Origin: Pedobacter sp.
GTDB lineage: Bacteria; Bacteroidota; Bacteroidia; Sphingobacteriales; Sphingobacteriaceae
DNA: 5,207 bases
Reading direction: 5' to 3'
NCBI GenBank assembly: GCA_028287885.1
Contig: JAQBOT010000454.1
Location: 1-5,207, forward strand
Shown here: positions 1 to 5,207 of the stretch, in pieces
Position numbering within the stretch: position 1 is the stretch's first letter
Layout: each line of letters starts with the position of its first letter
Translations under genes and position numbers: made by a program
The notes under the pieces: model-generated
Told to the model about the DNA's origin: nothing
What the model saw: only the letters and a program-made list of their open reading frames with translations
The model's database searches: none

Positions 1-58
1 AACTATGGAACAATTGATTTAAGGTCTGGTGCAAGTTGAAAACAAAAGTTAAATTTAA

Positions 59-1027
59 ATGGTTCAATCTTTATTCCCTATGAAAATAATCGTTCTAATC
101 GTAACATACAATGGACAACAATGGCTAAATAAATGTTTAAGCAGTTTGACGCGTTCAACCTTACCGCTTGACGTTGTCGTTGTTGACAATGCATCCAGCG
201 ACAAAACACTGGAAATTTTAGGTGATTATAAAATCTCAAAGCTGTTTGCTTTGGATGAAAATCTAGGATTTGGAAAGGCAAACAACGTTGGCATTAAGTA
301 TGCAATCGACCAATCGGCCGATTACGTGTTTCTGCTTAATCAAGATGCCTGGATCCGCCCGGACACCATCCAGCAGCTGGTGGAGGCAAGTCTTCGAAAT
401 CCTGAATACTACATCTTAAGCCCCTTGCATTTGGAAGGTACGGAAACGAAATTTGACCACAACTTTCGAAATTATATGAGCCCGCCACTATGCATGGATC
501 TATTGTCTGACCTGGAGAATAATAAAGAAAATCTTCGTGATGTATATGAAACAGTTTTTGTAAATGCGGCTTTATGGCTTTTACCAAAGGCTTGTTTAAC
601 GAAAATTGGCGGATTTGATCCAATCTTCGCGCACTATGGCGAAGACAATGACCTTACTAAAAGGGTACGGTATCATGGATACAAAGTTGGCATTTGCCCA
701 AAAGCTGTTGGTGTGCATGACCGTTTTCAGCCCAATGACCTTCAGGCAGATCCGAAATTTATAAAGACTGTAAAAAGACTTCAAACGGATGCCCTGATCA
801 GGTTGAAGGACATCAATGTTCCATTGAAATCTATCATGCGAAAATTTTTTACGAATTCTTTGAGAAGAACTGCAAAAGATTTACTCAAGTTGAATCTTCC
901 TGAATTTACGAAAGAGCTAAAAGTCATGTACTTCGCGGCTGGGAAATTGATGAAGATACGTGAACACAGAAGAATTTCCGAGCAACTCGAAGCTCCCCTA
1001 CAATGGCTACCGAATATACCCAAGTAG
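59..1027 (+). CDS. Family 2 glycosyltransferase, rhamnosyltransferase-like
   Basis: Predicted cytoplasmic or membrane-associated inverting glycosyltransferase with a GT-A fold. It would move a sugar from a nucleotide-sugar donor to a growing surface polysaccharide or lipid-linked glycan. Visible motifs run in family order: VTYNG (residues 15-19), VVDNASSD (41-48, nucleotide binding), NLGFGKANNVGI (68-79), LNQDAW (93-98, with D96 in the DxD-like metal/donor position) and GGFDPIFAHYGEDNDL ending near 199, where E195/D196 is the ED motif with the likely catalytic base. RVRYHGYKVGI and a VHDRF segment follow, as in WbbL-type rhamnosyltransferases. Residues from about 230 to 322 are basic and helical, without clear transmembrane spans. 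The length (322) is normal for the family. An in-frame TAA lies at 56-58, directly before the ATG, so the frame cannot extend upstream. The ATG at 80 would give a protein starting MKIIVLIVTYNG, a very typical GT2 start, and may be the true one; neither has a Shine-Dalgarno sequence. The family call is firm, but donor and acceptor are not readable from sequence. Confidence 0.93.
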   Translation: MVQSLFPMKIIVLIVTYNGQQWLNKCLSSLTRSTLPLDVVVVDNASSDKTLEILGDYKISKLFALDENLGFGKANNVGIKYAIDQSADYVFLLNQDAWIRPDTIQQLVEASLRNPEYYILSPLHLEGTETKFDHNFRNYMSPPLCMDLLSDLENNKENLRDVYETVFVNAALWLLPKACLTKIGGFDPIFAHYGEDNDLTKRVRYHGYKVGICPKAVGVHDRFQPNDLQADPKFIKTVKRLQTDALIRLKDINVPLKSIMRKFFTNSLRRTAKDLLKLNLPEFTKELKVMYFAAGKLMKIREHRRISEQLEAPLQWLPNIPK

Positions 1028-1051
1028 CCTTTCATCCAGCTGTTTAAATAA

Positions 1052-1094
1052 TTAATAATCATTAGAATTTCGTAAAAAGTAAAATGATTATTAA
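1052..1094. repeat. Perfect 12-bp inverted repeat after the glycosyltransferase gene
   Basis: The arms TTAATAATCATT (1052-1063) and AATGATTATTAA (1083-1094) are exact reverse complements around a 19-base spacer. The left arm starts 25 bases after the glycosyltransferase stop codon. As RNA it could form a weak AU-rich hairpin that ends or stabilises that transcript, but no U-tract follows, so it is not a standard intrinsic terminator. As DNA it could be a dimeric regulator site, although 19 bases is a wide spacer. The role is unknown; the symmetry itself is certain. Confidence 0.6.
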
Positions 1095-1110
1095 ATAGTA
1101 TGTGACGTAC

Positions 1111-1130
1111 TGAGAAATATCGAGAAATAC
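1111..1130. repeat. Two-copy 10-bp tandem direct repeat
   Basis: The units TGAGAAATAT (1111-1120) and CGAGAAATAC (1121-1130) are adjacent and share the 8-base core GAGAAATA at 1112-1119 and 1122-1129. The 10-base period is about one helical turn, so a protein could bind both on the same DNA face. In DNA this AT-rich, two short copies may be chance. Confidence 0.35.
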
Positions 1131-1340
1131 TTCCTATATTGCTTCTTGAATATCGGTCTAAGATATTTTAAAAAAAAGGCACTCTCATTTAAATAACTCT
1201 TCTCGACACATGTAAACCTTCCATTTTGGGAATACGACCGCCTTGTGCCCGAATTCCAGCCTATGATCCTAGTTATAGGACTTTCCTTTCTAATGTTATA
1301 ATCAACCGCTTGCAACCTTAATCTAAAAAACCACGAATAC

Positions 1341-2561
1341 ATGAATGAGAGAAGTTTTATTCTAAATAACATTGAACATTTTTTAAGTTTTGAGCTCCAT
1401 CCGAACAACATTTCTCGCGTTCTGCCTTTAAAACCCTCATCGGAATGGATCCAAACTTGTGATAACGAATGCAAAATTGCAATTAGCAATTTAAAAGGGC
1501 TTCGTTATCAGCTTTCCGCAGATGAATTCATCCGGCTTCTTCAGTTAAACTATGCAGATACCCTGTCTTTGATTGATTGCGTCAGGAATTACGAATTGAC
1601 GTTGAGGAAGTCCGATCCCGCGGATGAAATAAATGGATTTTATCCAGCACTGATTGCCAGTATACAGTCGGTACTTATTTACATGGAAAGGACAGGAACA
1701 AACTGCCCTGAACCGACGTGTTTACTGCCTGAGTACGAATTTCAGTTGCAATTGGAAGAGATCCGGCAGCAAAGCCTGGTTTTGAGGGCTAAATTTAGGA
1801 GTAAGGAGATTAAATTAACGTTGCAACAGATTGTAAATGATCAGCTCGAAAGCTTCTTACAATTGAAAACTTGTTCCTATAAGCAGCTGTCTTACACACA
1901 AAAACTTTTAGCGGGAATATTAGGCTGCTTGTTGCAGCACAAAACAGATGACTGGAATATGGCCTTAGCTCGGTGTTTAATCATCTATAATTTTAATGAC
2001 GCTGCTTTTTACGAATACATGAAGCTACGCTTAACTGCTCTGGCTGAACAGGAACAACATCCAGGAAAGCAGTGCTCGATATTACGGTATTATAGCAAGG
2101 AGATCCAAACCGAGCTTCCCCTGTCCAATTTAGCGCTACATGCCGAGGTTGATCACATTAAAATGTCCATATTAAAGTTTCTAGAGGCTGAGCTGCGATT
2201 TAGAGAAGATGATTTGATGAAGCAATCATGTCCTGCTGAAGCTGAAGTACAAGCTTCCGCCAGGGAATCCGCATCCAACTTGAAACTAAATTCAAACAAG
2301 TTAAAGCTGAACACCAACGTACGCCAACTGGGAATAGGTGTTAACATTCTGATGCAGTTGAAGATTTTAGTCCTGGAAAAGTCCGGCATAAAAGGCTTAT
2401 TGGGATTTTTCGTGACGAATATCAGTACGGTTGGCTCGGAGAACCTGTCGATCGATAGCCTTCAGAAACGAGTTTCAGAAAAGAACACGGCCGCAGCACT
2501 CGGACTTTTGAAGATCCTGGAGCAAATGATCGTGATCTTACGGCGTGACTACCTAAGTTAA
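1341..2561 (+). CDS. Uncharacterised helical protein, C-terminal region RteC-like
   Basis: I do not recognise a firm function. The 406-residue product is hydrophilic and rich in Leu, Glu, Gln and Lys in an alternation that predicts mostly alpha helix. It has no signal peptide, lipobox or transmembrane segment, so it is probably cytoplasmic. Two segments recall the Bacteroidota RteC-like families: NFNDAAFYEYM (residues 217-227), then a charged helical stretch, and a C-terminal block of about residues 320-403 with KLKLNTNVRQLG (320-331), an FF..NISTVGSENLS stretch (356-370), DSLQKR and a final amphipathic helix. RteC controls excision and transfer of CTnDOT-type conjugative transposons, but relatives occur outside such elements, and no transfer or integrase gene is visible here. 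The N-terminal half is longer than classical RteC. Ten cysteines are scattered without a clear metal site. The start is the first ATG after an in-frame TAA (1299-1301), with an A-rich leader and no Shine-Dalgarno sequence. The gene is real by length and coding character; the family assignment is from memory of motif pattern only. Confidence 0.8.
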   Translation: MNERSFILNNIEHFLSFELHPNNISRVLPLKPSSEWIQTCDNECKIAISNLKGLRYQLSADEFIRLLQLNYADTLSLIDCVRNYELTLRKSDPADEINGFYPALIASIQSVLIYMERTGTNCPEPTCLLPEYEFQLQLEEIRQQSLVLRAKFRSKEIKLTLQQIVNDQLESFLQLKTCSYKQLSYTQKLLAGILGCLLQHKTDDWNMALARCLIIYNFNDAAFYEYMKLRLTALAEQEQHPGKQCSILRYYSKEIQTELPLSNLALHAEVDHIKMSILKFLEAELRFREDDLMKQSCPAEAEVQASARESASNLKLNSNKLKLNTNVRQLGIGVNILMQLKILVLEKSGIKGLLGFFVTNISTVGSENLSIDSLQKRVSEKNTAAALGLLKILEQMIVILRRDYLS

Positions 2562-2566
2562 ATATG

Positions 2567-2594
2567 TTGTCTTTGGTGCCATTTTCTAGCTTTT
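2567..2594 (+). promoter_or_regulatory. Weak candidate Bacteroidota-type promoter for the GH2 gene
   Basis: A TTG at 2567-2569 is followed, after 17 bases, by TAGCTTTT at 2587-2594. This matches the Bacteroidota -7 consensus TAnnTTTG at all fixed positions but the last. The leader to the ATG at 2649 would be about 50 bases. The spacing is short compared with the usual 19 or so, and the same bases form the left arm of a hairpin (2587-2614), so this could equally be the 3' end of the preceding transcript. Confidence 0.22.
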
Positions 2595-2614
2595 TGAGTA
2601 AGTCCAAAAAGTTA
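2587..2614 (+). terminator. Hairpin between the unknown gene and GH2, possible weak terminator
   Basis: TAGCTTTTTG (2587-2596) pairs with CAAAAAGTTA (2605-2614) over 10 base pairs, including one G-U, with an 8-base loop. It begins 26 bases after the stop codon of the 406-residue protein, a usual place for a terminator. The stem is A/U-rich and the downstream T-richness is broken (TTGCTAATTTAAATTTTT), so termination would be inefficient. It could alternatively be a transcript-end stabiliser or an operator. Confidence 0.35.
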
Positions 2615-2648
2615 TTGCTAATTTAAATTTTTATAAGCCAATATAAAC

Positions 2649-5048
2649 ATGAAGATCCTGAACCTGCTGGTCGGCAGCCTGATTTTGCTGAGCCAGGTAA
2701 ACGCTCAAACCCGGAGCAAAACAATGAATTTCGACAAAAACTGGCGTTTTCATGCGGGGGGAATGCTTGGCGCCGCCGCCCCTACACTGGATGATGAAAA
2801 ATGGAGACAGCTTGACTTGCCCCACGATTGGAGCATTGAAGACCGGCCAGGCACAACATCACCATTTGATCCGAATGCAATTAGCCAGGTAAATGAAGGT
2901 TTTACCACGCAGGGAACGGCCTGGTACCGGAAGAAATTTAACATGCCCGCAGCAGCGAAGGGGGAGCGGGTTATAATCCAATTTGACGGCGTTTATATGA
3001 ACTCAGATGTTTTCCTCAATGGAAAACCGCTGGGCAACCATCCTTACGGATATACCAGCTTTTATTATGACCTGACAGATAATTTGAACTTTGGAGGCGA
3101 AAACGTGCTTGCTGTTGAAGTTAAGAATGAAGGCGCAAACAGTCGCTGGTACTCTGGTTCTGGTATTTACCGCCATGTATGGCTGAAAACAATACCTGCA
3201 GTGCACCTTGCACAATGGGGAACCTTCATTTCAACGCCAAAGATCAGCGGAAATAGCGCTACAATACAAGTGAAGAACAAGCTGATCAACGAAAGCAAAT
3301 CTTCCGCCTCCATTCGGGTGGTTACGCATTTCCTGAAAGCAGAAGGTGCCGAAGTAGGAAAAACGGAAAGTAACATAACCCTGGAAGCAGGGGATCAGAA
3401 AGAAATATCGGGCACTACGGGGCTCAAAGCTGCGGAGCTTTGGACGCTGGAAAAACCTCATTTATACCGTGCGATTACGGAAGTTTATCAGGATGGAAAG
3501 CTGATACAACAAGAGGAAAATACCTTCGGAATTAGAAGCATTTCTTTTGACGTAGAAAGGGGTTTTGAGCTGAACGGTAAAGCGCTGAAACTTAAGGGTG
3601 GCTGCATTCACAACGACAATGGCCCATTAGGCGCTGTGGCCTACGACCGGGCAGAAGAAAGGAAAGTTGAGCTGCTTAAAGCAAGTGGTTTCAACGCGAT
3701 CCGCTGCTCACACAATCCACCGAGTCCGGCTTTTCTTGATGCTTGCGATCGGTTGGGAATGCTTGTGATTGATGAGTCTTTTGACATGTGGAACATTGGC
3801 AAAAACCCTTACGACTACCATTTGTATTTTAAAGATTGGTGGCAAAAAGATATTGAAAGTATGGTTACCCGCGACCGCAACCATCCAAGTATTATTCTTT
3901 GGAGTATTGGAAATGAGATTCCGGAACGCGGAACGGCAGCCGGTGTAGAAACAGCGAAATCACTGAAGGATTATGTGAAGAGCCTGGATCCGACAAGGAG
4001 TGTAACGGCAGCTGTAAATGACTTGAAGCCGGATAAAGATCCATTTTTTAATGTTCTTGATGTGGGCGGCTATAACTATGGCTCAGGTGGCGACCATTTG
4101 GTTGCTGATATTTTTGCAAAGGACCATGAACGTGTGCCCGGAAGAATTATGGTCGGCACGGAGTCTTACGCTTTCGAAGCGTTTGATAGCTGGATGGCCG
4201 TTATTGATCACCCTTATTTAGTTGGTGATTTTGTATGGACGGCATTCGACTATATTGGCGAGGCGAGCATTGGCTGGCTGGGTTACTGGCAAAAGGCTGA
4301 CTTCTATCCCTGGAACCTAGCTTTCTGCGGAGACCTGGACATTTGCGGCTGGAAGAGGCCGCAATCGTATTATCGCGATGCGCTTTGGAAAAAAGACCAG
4401 CTATCAGTGTTTGTAACACCACCGAAACCTTCTTTCCCGCAAACGAATCAGACCGAATCCTGGTCGAAATGGAACTGGCATGATGTTGTACCGGAATGGA
4501 ATTGGGAAGGAAATGAGAATAAGCCGATGGAAGTGAGCGTTTATTCCTCTTGCGAATCTGTTGAATTGTTCTTAAATGGAAAGTCGCTGGGGCCTAAACA
4601 AAAAACGGATCGCTCGACCAAGTTTATTGCGAAATGGACAGTTCCTTATGCAGCAGGCGAGTTGAAGGCTGTAGGCTATTCGGGTAATAAAAAGATCAAC
4701 ACGGCGGTGCTGCAGAGCGCAGGCAACCCGACGCAAATCAAGTTAAGCCCCGACAGGAAGCTTAAAGCTGGAGAAAACGACTTGAGCTACATTACCGTGG
4801 AGCTGACCGATGCAAAAGGGGTAAGGAACCCAACTGCAGCGAACCAGGTTAAGTTCGAGATTTCTGGTGATGCGAAGATTGTTGGTGTTGGGAACTCGAA
4901 CCCGGTAAGTCTGGAAAGCTTTCAGTTGCCGCAACGCAAAGCCTGGAAAGGTCGCTGTTTGGTTGTGGTTAAAGGAGGAGCTGGAAGCGGCCCGGTAACA
5001 TTGAAGGCGACGGTGGCAGGCTTGCCAGCAGCTTCGGTTTCATTGTAA
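2649..5048 (+). CDS. Exported GH2 beta-galactosidase-like glycoside hydrolase
   Basis: Retaining glycoside hydrolase of family 2, probably removing terminal beta-linked sugars (most often galactose) from oligosaccharides in the periplasm. Residues 1-19 form a signal peptide with likely cleavage after VNA (A19|Q20); no lipobox cysteine, so not a lipoprotein. Domains: GH2 N-terminal jelly roll about 25-185 (LPHDWSIED, GTAWYRKKF, YSGSGIYRHVWL); Ig-like domain about 195-295; TIM barrel about 300-590; DUF4982-like module about 625-690 (VELFLNGKSLG); terminal beta-sandwich about 694-799 resembling the GH2 C5 domain. Catalytic residues: acid/base E423 in WSIGNEIPE and nucleophile E505 in VGTESY. R352 and H355 (RCSHNPPSP), D375-E376 and W530 (VWTAFDY) are also in place. 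The glucuronidase N-x-K motif is not seen, which argues against that activity. At 799 residues it is full length for Bacteroidota GH2 enzymes. The start is set by the signal peptide. No SusC/SusD or regulator is adjacent; an 87-base gap precedes and a strong terminator follows, so it is probably transcribed alone. Exact substrate is uncertain. Confidence 0.95.
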   Translation: MKILNLLVGSLILLSQVNAQTRSKTMNFDKNWRFHAGGMLGAAAPTLDDEKWRQLDLPHDWSIEDRPGTTSPFDPNAISQVNEGFTTQGTAWYRKKFNMPAAAKGERVIIQFDGVYMNSDVFLNGKPLGNHPYGYTSFYYDLTDNLNFGGENVLAVEVKNEGANSRWYSGSGIYRHVWLKTIPAVHLAQWGTFISTPKISGNSATIQVKNKLINESKSSASIRVVTHFLKAEGAEVGKTESNITLEAGDQKEISGTTGLKAAELWTLEKPHLYRAITEVYQDGKLIQQEENTFGIRSISFDVERGFELNGKALKLKGGCIHNDNGPLGAVAYDRAEERKVELLKASGFNAIRCSHNPPSPAFLDACDRLGMLVIDESFDMWNIGKNPYDYHLYFKDWWQKDIESMVTRDRNHPSIILWSIGNEIPERGTAAGVETAKSLKDYVKSLDPTRSVTAAVNDLKPDKDPFFNVLDVGGYNYGSGGDHLVADIFAKDHERVPGRIMVGTESYAFEAFDSWMAVIDHPYLVGDFVWTAFDYIGEASIGWLGYWQKADFYPWNLAFCGDLDICGWKRPQSYYRDALWKKDQLSVFVTPPKPSFPQTNQTESWSKWNWHDVVPEWNWEGNENKPMEVSVYSSCESVELFLNGKSLGPKQKTDRSTKFIAKWTVPYAAGELKAVGYSGNKKINTAVLQSAGNPTQIKLSPDRKLKAGENDLSYITVELTDAKGVRNPTAANQVKFEISGDAKIVGVGNSNPVSLESFQLPQRKAWKGRCLVVVKGGAGSGPVTLKATVAGLPAASVSL

Positions 5049-5102
5049 GTTGTTATTTGACTGTAACTAGTTAGATTTTTAAATTAAATAAAATTTTAGT
5101 TG

Positions 5103-5144
5103 AACCCCTGCCGGTGCATTGATGCCGGCAGGGGTTTTTGTTTT
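5103..5144 (+). terminator. Strong intrinsic terminator of the GH2 gene
   Basis: AACCCCTGCCGG (5103-5114) and CCGGCAGGGGTT (5125-5136) are perfect 12-bp complementary arms around a 10-base loop. The right arm runs into TTTTTGTTTT (5135-5144). A GC-rich stem with an immediate U-tract is the classical Rho-independent form. It lies 54 bases after the stop codon. On the minus strand the tract after the stem is only broken T-rich sequence, so it is mainly a + strand terminator. The 54-base spacer also holds a 10-bp palindrome, TAACTAGTTA (5064-5073). Confidence 0.93.
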
Positions 5145-5174
5145 CTCCGGTACGTTGACACAACGCTTCTGGAG
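5145..5174. repeat. Second stem-loop directly after the terminator
   Basis: The outer arms CTCCGG (5145-5150) and CTGGAG (5169-5174) pair with one G-U. After a small internal loop, the inner arms CGTTG (5153-5157) and CAACG (5161-5165) pair perfectly around the loop ACA. T-rich DNA follows (TTGTTATTTTT, 5176-5186), so it may be a backup terminator or a short repetitive element. The last bases, 5187-5207, hold a small TAAAAA/TTTTTA dyad (5189-5194 and 5198-5203) and no gene start that I can see. Confidence 0.4.
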
Positions 5175-5207
5175 CTTGTTATTTTTATTAAAAACCCTTT
5201 TTACGAG

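Larger units (their letters stand above)
1028..1340. other. AT-rich intergenic region, no gene seen
   Basis: This 313-base gap lies between the glycosyltransferase and the unknown protein. It is visibly more AT-rich than the flanking genes and no + strand frame gives a plausible product. A minus-strand frame enters it from inside the next gene, but it looks like a shadow. The region holds a perfect 12-bp inverted repeat (1052-1094), a 10-bp-period direct repeat (1111-1130), a small dyad AATATC/GATATT (1149-1154 and 1162-1167) followed by a run of eight A (1170-1177), and a weak 7-bp hairpin CCTATGA/TTATAGG (1260-1266 and 1273-1279). I found no match to the Bacteroidota TAnnTTTG promoter element. 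The gap is large enough to hold the promoter and leader of the next gene. Confidence 0.7.

Noticed and set aside
1..39. Possible tail of an upstream gene ending at TGA 37-39 (frame open from base 1)
   Set aside because: Only twelve codons are visible, with no recognisable motif, and a second frame also stays open for a few codons (TAA at 20-22). Nothing separates a gene end from chance.
1149..1177. Small dyad AATATC/GATATT followed by eight A, as a possible terminator
   Set aside because: The stem has only six weak pairs and the homopolymer is A on the + strand. For a minus-strand transcript the T-run would come before the hairpin, not after it.
1297..1302. TATAAT upstream of the unknown gene
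   Set aside because: It fits the sigma-70 -10 of Proteobacteria, but Bacteroidota use a different element and there is no -35 match at the right distance (1274-1279 reads TATAGG).
1091..1489. Minus-strand 132-codon frame across the intergenic gap and the start of the unknown gene
   Set aside because: It begins inside a well-supported + strand gene, has no recognisable motif and an odd composition (rich in Ser, Arg, Phe and aromatic residues), and most of it lies in AT-rich non-coding DNA. Treated as a chance open frame.
1461..1737. Cysteine pairs in the unknown protein (CDNEC and CPEPTC) as a metal site
   Set aside because: The spacings are irregular, other cysteines are scattered, and no matching histidines or knuckle pattern are seen.
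2649..5048. Beta-glucuronidase assignment for the GH2 enzyme
   Set aside because: The N-x-K motif that binds the glucuronate carboxylate is not seen after the nucleophile region. The GDLDICGWKRP segment (561 onward) is instead typical of Bacteroidota beta-galactosidase-like GH2 proteins.
5064..5073. 10-bp palindrome TAACTAGTTA after the GH2 stop codon
   Set aside because: A single short palindrome in AT-rich DNA between a gene and its terminator is easily explained by chance; it has no loop for an RNA hairpin.

Overview
The window looks like chromosomal DNA of a member of the Bacteroidota, perhaps a Cytophagales-type environmental species. Three things suggest this. None of the genes has a clear Shine-Dalgarno sequence, and their leaders are A/T-rich. 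The large enzyme is a secreted glycoside hydrolase family 2 (GH2) protein with the C-terminal module pattern common in that phylum. The middle gene has a C-terminal motif pattern that I associate with RteC-like and related Bacteroidota proteins. The genus is an inference from style, not a match.

Layout: three genes, all on the + strand. (1) 59-1027 encodes a family 2 glycosyltransferase of the rhamnosyltransferase-like, cytoplasmic type used in cell-surface polysaccharide assembly. (2) 1028-1340 is a 313-base AT-rich gap with no convincing gene. It holds a perfect 12-bp inverted repeat just after the glycosyltransferase and a short tandem direct repeat. (3) 1341-2561 encodes a 406-residue, mainly helical protein of unknown function whose C-terminal third resembles the RteC-like pattern. 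(4) 2562-2648 is an 87-base spacer with a 10-bp hairpin that overlaps a weak candidate promoter. (5) 2649-5048 encodes a complete, exported GH2 beta-galactosidase-like enzyme with both catalytic glutamates in place. (6) 5049-5207 is downstream DNA with a textbook intrinsic terminator at 5103-5144 and a second stem-loop directly after it.

The genes do not form an obvious pathway. The glycosyltransferase builds glycans from activated sugars in the cytoplasm, while the GH2 enzyme cleaves glycans outside the inner membrane. The gaps and hairpins between all three suggest separate transcription units. No SusC/SusD pair, regulator or transporter lies next to the GH2 gene, so within this window it is not a recognisable polysaccharide utilisation locus. 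I see no tRNA, rRNA, CRISPR array, insertion sequence or integrase. The only candidate for something undescribed is the 406-residue protein and its unusual upstream region. The rest is ordinary.
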